Shown here: piece by piece, positions 44,762 to 57,700 of the stretch | How positions within the stretch are numbered: the stretch's first letter is position 1 | Layout: each line of letters starts with the position of its first letter | Assembly (NCBI GenBank): GCA_950295325.1 | Contig: OX485803.1 | Span: 18,476,001 to 18,540,000, forward strand | Direction of reading: 5' to 3' | Origin: Polytrichum commune | Taxonomy: Eukaryota > Streptophyta > Polytrichopsida > Polytrichales > Polytrichaceae | DNA: 64,000 nt | Position numbers and translations under genes: made by a program | Notes under the pieces: model-generated | What the model was told of the DNA's origin: nothing | Seen by the model: the letters and a program-made list of their open reading frames with translations, nothing else | The model's database searches: none

Positions 44762-47700
44762 TTAACAATACTCAAGAGATTGCTCGATTATGTAGGGCGA
44801 GTCGATGAGGCAAACGGGTGGGTGACATGAGAAGGGGTCGGCCAGCCCATACGAGTTCGCACAATACGCGAGGGGGGGATCCGTGTACTCCTCGTCGGAG
44901 GGCACGAGCTCCACGTTCTCGACGAGGATGTTGCGGCAGGGGACGGTGTCGCTGCACGCGAAGTAGATGGCGGCCTTCGAGCGCTCGGGGTCGTACGTGC
45001 CTTGGATGTCTCGGAAGGAGACGTCGCTCACGAGCACCGCCGCCGACCAGTTGCCGCACCGCACGGCGTCGCAGTAGAACTGGTTGATGACGATCGGGTT
45101 GCGCACGTTGCGCACTGTGATGTTGCTGAATTCGACATGTTGCACTGCCCCAGAGCCTCCCTGGACAAATTCCACATCTCAGGATTGCAAGTGACCAAGG
45201 CGTTCGATGTTACGTCAACATTGATACGTACATTTGCGGTGTAATATGCTTCCAGCTCTAACTCATCCTTGTCAAGCTCAAGAGGCAATTCACAAGCATG
45301 GTTCAACCACATGCACGTTGCTCAGTGTGAAGTTGCTGAGTACGCTATGTTGCACTGCCCCAGAGCCTCCCTGGACAAGTTCCACATCTCAGGATTGCAA
45401 GTGGTGACCAAGGCGTTCGATGTTGTGTCAACATTGATATGTACGTTTGCGGTATAATATGTTTCCAGCTCTAACTCATCCTTGTCAAGCTCAAGAGGCA
45501 ATTCACAAGCATGGTTCCAGCACATGCACGTTGCTCAACGTGAAGTCGCTGAATACGCTATGTTGCACTGCCCAGAGCCTCACTGGACAAATACATCTCA
45601 AGATTGCAAGTGACCATGAATGATTGGGGAGAATTGGCCACTGGTTACAGATGAACCAGGTGAGTTTGAGAAAAATCCGGTTAAAGTTGAAGACTTCAGG
45701 AAAATCACCCATCGTTTTAGAGAAATCTATGAAAATTAAATAAGAGAAACCGATTTGACTTGAAGCACTAGGATTTTGACCGATTATGCCCAAAAATGTA
45801 CAAGAATGTACCTGGACACAGATTGCAAGTGACCATCATTTGATGTTAAGTCAACATTGATACAATTTGCTATATTTTAGCAAGCTCCAACTCATCAATG
45901 TCAACGTCAAGACTCAATTCACGAGCACGATTCAACCAGTGTTGGTCTGGCATATAGGTGAATACATGATATTCATAATCAACATCAAAATAGGTTTCAA
46001 GATACCTACCCACGAGAATCAAAATTGTCATACCAATGAAATATGCATATTTGGTGGGTATGTCAAGATTAGAAAATCTTTGCATACCCAACTTATTATT
46101 TGGGTCAATACCATTCTGAACCATATTTGATACTTTGACTAGGTATAAAGGTTCTTGCATGGTATATAATCCCATATGGTATTGAAAATGAAAAAAATAG
46201 AAGCAAATACCCATGCCCTACTGGTATGAAAAAAATTGTGAAATCCTCAATATAGACACCTGAATGGTATCCAAAAAGTCATACTATTCCAACACTAGAT
46301 TCAACTCGTACTTCAACCTTTTAGGTCGTGCAACTGTAGACTATAGGAACAAGAATAAAAGTTTCCGACCTATGTTTTATAGCTATCGATTTAACATTCA
46401 TGTTTGATGCGATTGAAGCGATGCAAACGTGTCACATGCAACGGTTGGTATCTAAATCAAGAGGTTTTTTGTTTTTATTTTGAGACAGAAGGCCAACACA
46501 GCCAACGCCAATGAATAAACCAAAAGAATTAAGAGATTTGTGATGAACCACAAAACAGTCAAAGAATGCAGCCTATCTGGGTGGTGTTGGCTCATAAAGG
46601 AATGGGTGGCATCCAAGATTAGGGTTTCATGAGTACCTTATTTAAGCAATGGACGATTTCATTGAGGTTGCAGATGGACAGCTATGGATCACACAGACTG
46701 ACAATGGAGAGTTACTTGCGGAGCTGACTCATATGCAACTGGAGGGTTCCATTGTTGTATACGAGTGTACCTCTCATGCATCCAAGGTAAAACTTGATCT
46801 CCTATAGATTTGAGGCTGATTCATCTCAAATCACTTGGACAGACTAATATCGGTATTAAGTCAACTAGTAAAAAAATTTACCTCCGAAATGCATCCTACT
46901 TCAGCACGCCTATGTTGGATGAATGAGGGGTAAGATAATTCCCTCTTGCCCTTCAATACCCACTGAGAAGAAATCGTTTACGTTGAAAAGACAAATTTAA
47001 AGCATTTGTGTCACTGACCTGCCATGTTTTGATGCGAACACCATTTTCGGTGTCTTGAAGCAGGACGTCTTGCACAGTCACATTTGTCACACAAGCTTGA
47101 CTTTTGCCCTGACCCAGCCCACCTATGCTGTACGCAAGAGTTGCAGAGTATGTAAAAAACATATACTTGGCTCTATATACCCAAGCATGAAGATTATGCA
47201 ATGCGTCTAAACCTTTGCTCCTTATAGAGATACTTGAACAAATTAAATTGCAGACATTAGTAAGATTGATGTTCATCATGACGGATCACCTGATTCCATG
47301 TCCAGGACCACACACAACATTGCGAATCATCACATCCGTGGTCCCAGTTTGCAGTGAGATGCAATCGTCGCCTGCCCAAGAATAAATTTATATCACAATT
47401 TAGTGCAACTTAACATTAAATGAACCTCATGCCTAGATTGAAAGACTAACAAAAGAACCTCATCAACTCACCTGATGTTGGTGCACTATATATATCCTTG
47501 CAGGAGTACTACACTGTTTATGGTATTTAGGGTCACTTACTATAAGTTAGATTTCTGGAAAAACAACCACAAACATGTACATTGACTATGGTAAGTACCG
47601 TTGCCACAACATTGAGCTTATTTTCACATTCAAAACAACGGGATTAAATTATGTGTACAAATTATTCACCAACCCACAATATATGACAAAAAAGTTACAA

Positions 47701-50700
47701 TATTTTTATTGGATCAAAGATGTTGTGCATTTGAAAGATTTCCCACCTAGGAGAAGGAAATTGAGTACATCGTGCAGGATTGTCACAAGTGTAACGAGGG
47801 CGGCCACGGCGCAATATTTCCTTGTGTAAATGTGTATATTGTGAGCGACGCTTTCTAAGGCAGCCCAAGGTGAGTCACAGCAAACATTTCCTCACTCTGA
47901 TCTATACCAGAATAAGTGTTTTTTTAGAAATAATAACTGTTAAAAACTTACATCCTTAAATAATAGAGGTTAACTTCCGAATACGTAGTGAATGATACTA
48001 ATTACCATTAACAATGTACTAGAGTAAAGTAACCAGATACGTACCTGCTCCAATGACAAGGTTTTCAAGGAGGGCATAGCCCGTGTTTTGGAGATGGATG
48101 CCATCAGTATTTGGACTCCAGGCAGGGGAGCAAATGGTCATGTTGAGCACCTGGATTTGCTGGCAGTTGTCGAACTTAAGGTGCATTTGAGGGCTATTTT
48201 GTATGGTAATGTCTCGGACAATCACGTTCATGCATCCATAAAACTTCACCGCCTGCAATTAATGATTGGTTCACCAACTCAGTTAATGACATCATCCATA
48301 CAAATGACATGATCTCCAGACAGGGAAATTAATCAAGATCATCGACTCTACCAGGGGTAATCTTAGGGCTCATTCACGTGGGGTCCCAAGTCCCACTCAT
48401 ATTGACAAGAACCAACATGGAGGCCAGTGTCCGGGGAGATTTTTGGGCATAATCGATCAACATCCTAGTGTTTTCAAGTCTAACCGGTTACATGTTGTGA
48501 TCTTTCAGTATTTCCTTATTAACTGGAGGTATATTCCATAGATTCTTCTAAAATGATCAAACTTTATTCTGAAGTTTTGATTTTTAGCCGGTTATTTCCC
48601 AAACTCAACCAGTTCATCTATAATTAGCAGTTAGTTCTCTCTGCTCATTGTTGGAAGCAAACTCCCAACTTTTGAGCCTGAAGAGCCCATTAAAGTGACG
48701 TTCTCATGGGATCTTCAATTTACAATGCAAAAACATTCTCCCAACTTGTGATGCGAGTTGGGTCTAGCTTTTTGCACTACCCAACTCTCAACACAAGGCT
48801 CGAGCCTCACCTCCAAAAAGTGTTGCCGTGTAGGCATCCATGTCATACTTAGAGACCCTTGTGTGAAATGATGAGTCCTAACTTCCATGCTCTCAATGGC
48901 TAAGATTACATGGATTGACCTCAAGTGAACTATGACTTAGGACTTGGGACCCGTGTAAACCGGACCTTCATTATGTTTACATAAAGTAGACATATTGAAC
49001 CACATATAACATATCATGTTTTGCGGACATTAGAATGATTATTGATGCAGGTAATTTTGTTTGAGCCAAGGTGAAGATATGATATACTCACAGTGGGACT
49101 CGAGCAGCGCCTTGTCCCGCGAGAAAAAAGCTGCAAACAAATATGACAAATCCATCATGTTAGTTAGCTCTATGTTCCCAAAGTAGACATGAAGATATCT
49201 TGAGCACATGATTCAGTTGAATGATTAGCACTAGTTAGTTTCTAAGTGCTGCTTCAGATGACTAAGGGTATCCATTTATAACAACGCACTTTGCAAGGTT
49301 GCGTCCACCAAACATCGCCATTGCCATCAATGATCCCGGAGCCTTGGAGAGTCATATCCACTTGTTTGTAAAATCCAATCCATTGCACCTTGTTTGGAAG
49401 CGCCGCCCATGCGAACAGGTTACTGGGAGGTATAATCGTCCCATCAACCTGCTAGTGGCATTCAGTATGGATCAAGTTAATTATGGATACAATCAAGCAA
49501 CGAAGTTATGATGCTTAAGTATACAGTAACCTCCCGCTTAAGTACGCAACTTGAACATGCGCAGTTTGTGCGTACTTAGCTGGTAGGTGCTTACTTTAGG
49601 GTTTCCCAAATTGCTTGTGTTTCGCTATAGCCGGTAGGTGTGTACTTTAGGGTTTAAGGTTTCCCAAATCGCTTGTGTTTCTCTACAATGTCGAAGAAAC
49701 CAAACAGAAAGCGTCTCAATGCGCAACAACGTTGCGAAATCATCTTGAAGCTTAGCAGAACGAATACTCCGAGTAAAAAGGCTCTAGCCCGAGAGTACAT
49801 CGTTAGTGAAGGCGATGTTAACACTCATGAATTGAATGTCGGTTTAGAAAACAGAGTTATATTCTAGGGTTTTGACTCTCTTTATAAGCAGGTTCTTGAC
49901 ATCGAGGATTAGCTGCTCTGCCTTGAAGTTCAAGCAGAACCAGAGGAAACATTTGATGGCCTTGAGAAATCGTTTGAATCATTTGAGAGCAAGATCCAAG
50001 CGGTCGGCCTCAGAGCCAAACGCAAAAACTTCAAAACTTATGCCAAATGACGATTCACGACATGTTCAACTAAGCAATCTTGAACCCTAAATTTTTTGTC
50101 AAAAAATGCGTACTTAACCGGGATGCGTACTTAAACGGGTGTACTTAAGCGGGAGGTTACTGTACATGTAAATAGAAATGCACTTAGTCAATGCATACTA
50201 AAGCGTTTTGACTGTCTTAATGTCAACTTATTGAGCACAATATAATGTCCCAAATATGACACTTTCTTTCAGTGGAAACTAAGAATGTCACAAAGTTGAC
50301 TAACGAATATGACCATAATCCACTGGATTCCAGTAGCAGCAGTTTTCAACACAAACGAAACGTGGTAACGAGGTTACGTATATGCATTGTGATAGAGCAA
50401 CCCTGTGACATGCATTAATTTATAGAAATTCTAACTGTCTATGCTCAAGCAGTATATGTGTATATTCTCATCTGCATATCCCTCTTTAAGGTCAGCTGAC
50501 CTGAATTGCTAAGATATGTGGATACTGAATAAATTTGGGTAGTGAACCTGGAAAATGAGGTTGGAGCAGCAAGGTCCTTTGAAGGTGATTTGCCCCACCA
50601 CGAAGACGTACTCCGCGGGCACCACAATCACAGCTGATTTCACCTGGCACGCCGCATTCCATGTGGCTTGAAATGCCTACTCCACACATAACATAATTCC

Positions 50701-51567
50701 ATCAGATATGAGTTCACTAGGTTATGGTCTAAATTGGTATATATCCGCGGGATGCATATATAGTCCAAGAAACGATCAGTTGACAATTGATACGGATACA
50801 TCCATTAATACATGTCAGGGTAATCGAACGAGCTTTCTGAAGGTGCTCATGCACGCAATTGATCGATGCCAGGATTAGCCGAAGGAATTACAGACCAAAC
50901 AAGAAGGCAATCATGTATCAAGAAACTTCGTCCTGCCCTCTCAGTTCACATCGTAGAGAGAGATCAGGCATTTCCAGAAAGAAATAGGCTCTCGGGATAA
51001 CAATTGATCAACTCAGTTCAGTGTCCTAATTATCAAAAGCAGCAACTCTGCAGATAAGAATCAAAAAATTAAGATATATACTCATAACGCGATAGACCTG
51101 GAATATTTTGAGATATTTGGCTGCGTAATTTTTCGGATGCGAACTTGTGAAGAATTATTGATCAATCTCGTCATGACGATGAAATGGATAAATAACCACA
51201 AAGTTCGGTCGGTGTGGTATACTACCTTGGTGTCATCAGTGACTCCATCGCCAGCTGCATTGTAGAGTAGAACATTGAAAATATCGGGCGCAGCAGCAGC
51301 AGGAGGCTCAAAATTCACATCCGTCGACTCATTCCACTTGGGAATGTATGGATCCACATTCACCATCCAGGGGTTCGGTTCCTGTGGTTTCACCGCCGGC
51401 GACGTATAAGCCATGATGGATGAACCATGACCTGATTGGCCTTTTCGGCTTTCTTCTTGTTGTTGATCCCATGGTCTTGCACTGCAGCAGATTATTAGCA
51501 GCACAGACACCAATCCCACTCTAAGACCTGATTTGTGCACCAACTCCAGGATTCCCCAGGCCATCAT
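44762..51567 (-). CDS. secreted polygalacturonase (GH28), 8 exons
   Basis: The enzyme hydrolyses alpha-1,4-galacturonan in cell-wall pectin. Exons are 51567-51226, 50676-50548, 49448-49290, 49130-49092, 48252-48045, 47371-47290, 47127-47019 and 45160-44762. All have GT/AG borders and compatible phases; together they give 488 codons plus stop. The N-terminus has a hydrophobic signal segment ([12 protein letters not shown]). All four GH28 motifs are present: SPNTDG, GDDC, CGPGHGIS and RIKTW. The catalytic Asp residues of NTD and GDD and the His of GHG are intact. N-terminal [11 protein letters not shown] and [13 protein letters not shown] fit plant family members. The start is the first of two adjacent ATG codons. 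Introns carry three transposon-derived insertions. Confidence 0.95.
45111..45620. repeat. ~207-bp tandem repeat spanning the last splice acceptor
   Basis: The unit covering the first ~40 bp of the last exon, its acceptor and ~165 bp of intron is repeated: 45111-45317, 45318-45533, partly 45534-45620, with a more diverged fragment at 45800-45960. Each copy keeps GTTGCACTGCCC(C)AGAGCCTC(C/A)CTGGACAA, i.e. a complete potential acceptor on the minus strand. Confidence 0.85.
45600..45795 (-). repeat. intronic dispersed repeat R2, inverted copy
   Basis: Read on the minus strand this shares blocks TTTTTGGGCATAATCG, CATCCTAGTG-like, TTCAAGTC, AACCGG and CCAGTTCATCT-like with 48430-48650 on the plus strand. 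Two opposite-oriented copies thus lie in introns of one gene. Confidence 0.6.
48367..48967. mobile_element. Harbinger-related MITE in a polygalacturonase intron
   Basis: The ends are imperfect inverted repeats. GGGCTCATTCACGTGGGGTC at the left pairs with the complement of GACCCGTGTAAACCGGACC at the right, followed on both sides by CCAAGTCC. The right end shares GGxCCGGTTTACAC with the element at 41524. A TTA precedes the left end and TTC follows the right, perhaps a mutated three-base duplication. It contains R2 sequence (48430-48650) and no ORF. Confidence 0.6.
49524..50162. mobile_element. small pogo/Tigger-like element in polygalacturonase intron 2
   Basis: Inverted repeats CAGTAACCTCCCGCTTAAGT lie at both ends with TA duplications (49522-49523, 50163-50164). 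The inner TIR motif GCGTACTTA recurs several times inside each end, the same design as the element at 16393. At 49688-49820 the plus strand reads [19 protein letters not shown] and [15 protein letters not shown]. This is the first CENP-B/pogo helix-turn-helix domain, so the element is a deletion derivative that kept the start of its transposase. Confidence 0.9.
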
Positions 51568-54500
51568 TCTAGATTGCAGATTGCTCAAGAGTATCTTAAT
51601 ATGATAACACTCGTTCAAGCTCACTAACATGACAGCATGAATGATTCCAACCCAATTTCTTAAACTTATGTGCTCCGACAAGCATTAGTACTACATGAAT
51701 CACGTACACAGCTCATGATGCTTACATTGACAATTTGCAGACTCCTCTAGTTCTAGATCGGTCATATGAGCATCGATCGACAGGTAGCCATCATCTTGTA
51801 AGGACAATAGGTGCTGATGATGGCCGTATATCTACTTGATGTTCTTGTGGGATTTGTACTATAAATTACCATTAGGATCATCATCACAGTAATATCTTTT
51901 AGTACATTTCCAATTATGCACCGTCCTTCATTGTTCATGGATCCCTGTGAGGTTCGGACCCACTTGGCTTGCGTCGATGCTTGCAATGTGTGACTCAAGC
52001 ATACATGAGCATCCAGATAGGCAGCTTGATGGATATATGTATCCACTAGCTGCCAGCTATGGTTGATTTGGTCCAACGAGATAGTTTTATATAATCTCAG
52101 AATTGAAATCACATAAGAATCTAAAACATTCAGATAAATGATTGTTACTGGTCAAGTTCCAGTCAGGACTACGATTTTGAATATCCATGATGCTGGTCTC
52201 TAAAAGATTCTTGGTGTTGAAATAAGGTATATGATGGCCCTATTCTGTGCACTTCCAGCTCTAAAGACAATTTTGACTGTTGGATTGAACCAGGAATGAA
52301 ATGGCTCAGCCAGTTGGCAATCGGTAAACACACAAGATTCGGAGGTGAAATGAAACAGATAGGGGACGTCAAAGTGAAGGTTCTCTGTCTCTTTAAGTGA
52401 TGATTATATAGGCTCTCCGTCTCAATTATTTGACCCTAGAATAATTTATCCATTTAAATCGCATAGTAGTTTTGTTGTGTTGGTGACAATTCTTAACTAG
52501 AAATCTTGCCATATACTACTCAATATAGTTCAATAAGAAAAAATGACCATATAAGGTCCAAATATGTTATTGGATGTGATTTTCGAATTCAAAATTAACT
52601 ATTATTGCTTGCAGTGAAGGTTTTTTATATCTGATTCAGACTGTTCTGTAACCAGGTAATGGATTTTGCAAATTGTTTGAGTGGAAAGAATTAAATGTAC
52701 TCCTCATGTGGTGAAGATTACAGTGCACTTTCTAAACAGTTCTGAACACATCAAATCTTCTGTTGGCGGCTGTTTAAACTAGATATTTACTTAACAGTGG
52801 TTTTCCCTGTGAAAATTCTGTGTGACGACTAGGTATTAGCCAACAACATGGCACTATCAATTGGTCACAAATTCGTTGACCATTATTGCAGACAGCATGC
52901 AAGTAGGGTAAGTAGGTCATGACTTCCATGACTTGCCCTTTTCTTTTGCAGTTGGCACAGACGATGACTAGGACACAGGAGCCTGGTTGTTTTCAGATGT
53001 CACACTAATATGTAATCACTCTTGCACAAACGATTTCCAACAATCTGTACCATCAATCCATCTGGATTTTTGCCTTCTGGCAGTTTTTAAATGAGTGAGA
53101 GCTACCTTTATTTTACCAGTCGTTTGAGTGTGTCTGAAAATTTTTCAAATCCATCTCTCTTGGCTTGATTTATAGCATTCTTAAGCATGTATCAAAACAC
53201 TCTGTTTCTATTCTAGCTTCTTGAATCAAGGTATGGATACCGACTCCCAAGCATAGTCAAGTGGCAAGCTCTCATTAGTCAACACCTCATTGTTGCCTTC
53301 TTTCATCTACCAAGATTCAATTGAAGAAGTGTCCCCAACGGTTTCATACTTACAATGCCTTTAAATATTCCTTTTGCGTTGGAACTAAATAGGCTAGTTA
53401 AGAATGCGATAAGAAATGTCATGTCTTTTGTTTTCCTCAAAAGCAGACCTCAAGTGATGACATAGTGGAAAGAAGGTTAATATAATATGGGTATTTTCTG
53501 TTTCTGCATGGAAGGATTATACGACCACCCAATACAGATATGACAGTTATCACAGCTATCCATCACTTCATTTGCTCGTCCACCACAAAAGGATACCAGT
53601 TTCTACCAACAAGCAGTACCATAGGCCATACACGAGACCATCACTTTTCGGGTGCACGAGCAAGGCATTTCAAGCCATTGTCCTTTATCCTACTACCTTC
53701 CTAACCTGTGGGGAGGAGCTTGCAAAAGTCTCTTTCCTCCGCTAACTTACCATAAAATCCAAAATGGCTCTACAAGGACAACATTACTTTGTGGGAGTAA
53801 GAGGACAGCAAGCAGGCATCATCTGTACAGGACTGATCACATTAGGGTCCACACTCTGAGTAGGTAGTTGAAGGCTTCTCCTGCTGGTTCTCCTGCAGTG
53901 GTACAATTTAAAGTCATAGGAAATGTGGGAAGTGTACAGATAATATGTGTAAAACCGCCCAAATAGCAACGCCCTGCTTTGGAAATACCTTTACTTTAAT
54001 CACAACCTTTTACAGGTTATGTCTAATCCAAATATTTTATGCATTTGATCAGAAGCTAATATATTTGCATTCCCAAGGTTTATAAATGCTCTAATCTATT
54101 AGTGCAACTTTCTGAAGACCTCCAAATCCATGCCTGCAAGTAACAGTTGTACTCATTTCACAAGATCAAAAAAAAGGCCCTTCTTAAAATTAGAAACAAT
54201 TTCAATGTCCTTGATAAACACTTACTTTTAGTTAACCAAGAAATACAACAAAGGGAAAGACAAATGTGAGACACTGATGATATTCCAGAAACCCATGGAT
54301 GGAAATTATGCTTAAAGCACAGATCAAAACATCATCTCCAATTGCTCAAGGTTCCAAACCATTCACCTTCCACAGCTATATTTGATCCACATCAAGTAAT
54401 AATCTACATTATTAGCGGCTGTTCATATGAATGGAATTTGAAGTTGTGCCCATTATAAGGCTCTGCGAGGTCCACGAATACATGGGTACATCACAGTTTA

Positions 54501-54785
54501 ATGCAATGATCCTTGCCCACATGTTGAGATAGATTACCACTGAAATACCATTGGTTGAAACACGATTTTAATCAGCAGAGACAGACCACCTAGAGATACA
54601 AATAAATAAATAGATTTCAAGATATAAAAAATAATTTGTAGCCAGAACGAGGATGCCTAACCTTAGCCAGAAATCTAATCCAGTGAAATTGCAAAGTTCA
54701 TAGAGCTGGGAGTTACATGCAACACAGACAAGCAGGGATACAAATGCGAGTGACTTTATAAATTATCAAGCAAATACTTGAAAGG
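51568..54785. other. intergenic region, polygalacturonase promoter side
   Basis: There is no supported gene. 51568-52100 should hold the promoter and 5' UTR of the polygalacturonase. 52365-52560 resembles the repeat at 2070-2830 (TCAAAGTGAAGGTTCTC, TATAGG). 53178-53410 is repeat R1 copy 3. The end near 54785 is the 3' flank of SEC3. Confidence 0.5.
53178..53410. repeat. dispersed repeat R1, copy 3
   Basis: Shares with copies 1 and 2 the blocks TTAAGCATGT, CAAGTGGCAAGCTCTCAT, CATCTACCAAGATTCAATTGA and ATTCCTTTTGCGTTGGA. Confidence 0.7.
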
Positions 54786-57700
54786 CTAGGACTGAAAGTT
54801 CTTAAAGATCTCCTTCATCTCTGCTGATGAAGGGTTCAGTCCTTCATTCGGATAGCACTTTGCTAGCAGTGCTTCTAAAGATTCATATTTGTCCAGGAAA
54901 TCATCCTGCATCATACCCAAAACAGAGCCACATGAGAGATAGTAAGATACAAGAAAATTTAGGGAGACGAAACCTTCCAAACATGAATGTTTCTACACCT
55001 TTCCAAAAAGCTTATCTACATTTTTTTTAAAAGCAGCTTAATATTAATGATCATATTCTTAAAAATGAACCTCTACTAAGTGATGTAAATGCTTTTAAAA
55101 ATGAATTAGAAGAACAATGGAATGTTTAATGAATCAGATAAAATCTAAGGTATAATGGAAACAGGTACAAGGGGGAATGCACTTGTGCATTGATTGCTTT
55201 TGATGTGTCACTCGAATTAGGTATGAATTGAGAATTTATCTCTGGGTGCTATTGTCAAATTGGACTATTCATGAAGGTGAGCTCAGTTTGTGATGTAAAC
55301 TGGGTCGTAAAATTTCGTAAGAGGTCCCTTGTGTGAGTTTTTTAAGTCTACAGTAGGTTGCTTATTTGAGTTGACTACATCTGAACCCTGAGACGTTTCT
55401 ACAGGAATAGGTGTTTCCACTCAACGTTCTGCATAGCAAGAACATGTCTTGACCTTGAAGACATGGCAGTGCAGCAACATCAGCCATTAATGATTGAACC
55501 ATGGATACCCTTGACGAATTGGATATCAAGGGAATGCTAATTATCTGATGATACAGGCTAGGGGTTGCCCTTCTGCTAGTGGACGAAACATTATCATGTT
55601 GTAGTGTATGTAATTGACTCAACAAATTGTGTATGTAATAGAGTTATCCTCTAACTCAACATCACTTTTGGTAAGTGAAAAGAGCTACTGATATCATATG
55701 CATGACAACCAACGGGGAATTATAAGGGCCCAACGAAAAGCCCCATTCAGTCCAAGGATGACTCTATTAGCCACAATTCCTCCTAGCTAGGATTAAAAGT
55801 GGGTGAAACATAGGGAAGAGTTCCAGTGCATCAAACCTTGAACTTTTCCCACAAAGATGGAAGTAGCTCCTCTGAGGTAAGATTCTTCTGCATACGCTTG
55901 TACATGGCCTGTAATGACTTTTCAACCTGCTCCAGTCCATGCACTCACATAAGCAGGATGGTATCCAATACCATTATTTATAGCAAAGCTCTAAAACATA
56001 AACCTCAAGGTACCAGCTCAGGGAACAGCAGACTTTGAATCTTAGGTCCATTGTATTCACCATTGTCAAAAGGGTGACGGATGATGAGAAAATGTCTATA
56101 AACTTCCAAATAACAACACAGATATTGATTTATGATATGATATAATACAGATTGCAGTTATTTTAAAATAAAAAGGCCCGGAAAATACAAGAAACTTACC
56201 CCAGACAAACTAGCCTTTAAGGTCTTCCGCAGGTCCATTTTTGAATATCCAAGCTGAAATGGCACCTCCTCAGGTTGGATGGTGTACAGCAAGTTTTCCA
56301 CTTTTTGAGCATATTGAAAGAGACGTTCAAATTGCTGTTCATACAAACAAATTCAAGGTCAACAATCTGACCCCTCAATATTCATTAAGATCATTTGATG
56401 TATTCCAAATGTTTTATATAATTAAAGCATAGCTTCATCTTCTAGAATCAAAATTTCCAATTGAAGATCATATCAGAACCCTGATAACATGAGCATCTTA
56501 AATTCCACTCCTCAATGAGCTATTAACCCTTAAGCCTCTAAAAGGCCCATACTGGGCTTCTGAAAGCACAAAAACATATATGTAAACTACATACTTTTGC
56601 CCTATATACAATAAACTTATTCTTCAAAGTGCATTATTTGAATCAGTTTAACACCTTCATGTTATTCAAGATTTAACTTCAAATACACTGCCTGGGTGCC
56701 CTTGGATGCAAATACAAACATTGTATTTTGATAATCAATGTCTTAGAGGAGTATATTTTTATTTTATCCTTGACATAAGACAATGTATATTTAAAATTGA
56801 AACCCATAAACATATAAGATATATGAACATAAACATAAACATAAACATAAACATATGACTCCTGAACTTGATAAAGCCCAAATAAATTGTATACATGGCC
56901 AGATATTGAGACCCTGCATTTTTTAAGGGTTAGGGTCCAGTCATTCTAACTTTCCAGCATGGACATAGACCAGCATTCACAGCTAAAATTTATACTAAAA
57001 TGAGTCAAGTTATACATACATAGTTGATGATCAAGTTGATGTATCGGGTGCATGCTTGCTCATACGCCTCACTCGCTTGTTGATAGTAGCGGGCCAAAGT
57101 GGGAACAACATTTGCTAGATCAAACATACTGTTTGCAAGAGAACCAAAGTTAGTTAAAACCAGCTAAGTCAATAAGTATACCAACTGACTGAAAATACAG
57201 TAAGAAAAGAGCTAAAGCCCTGGACCATTAAATGGATCTCCCTTTCAGGAATATCTAGCAGATTCAAGCACTTCCCAAACCTCAATGAAAGAGAGACATA
57301 CCTATTCTGAAATGCTGCATAGTTTTCAAGCAGAAGAACATCCTGGTACTTAGAATCGACTTGTGCAATCTTTTCAAGTACATTAAACATGGTACCCACC
57401 TGTTACCCCATCCCCATCATAACAAAATCAGTGCAAGTCACAAACCCTTGTGATGAATGCCACCAGAACTCACCAAAAGGCACATTAGAAGCATATTACA
57501 CTTGCAAAAGCTCATAGAAATTCATTTGTGTCTTTCCATACAATGCAGAATGATCTTTGAGCCTAGATACATCACTTGACCCCTTGAAAGTGTGAAAGTA
57601 ACCACTACTTACTAAGTTTATTGTAATCCAGGTTGTGAGAAAATTCACTCACCAGCTTCATATAGGCTTGGTCAACAACATCCCTGGAGTTTCCCTGGAT

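Noticed and set aside
45028-45525. Two similar minus-strand ORFs near the last polygalacturonase exon
   Set aside because: They are open frames through the ~207-bp tandem repeat, i.e. intron plus copied exon start, not separate genes.
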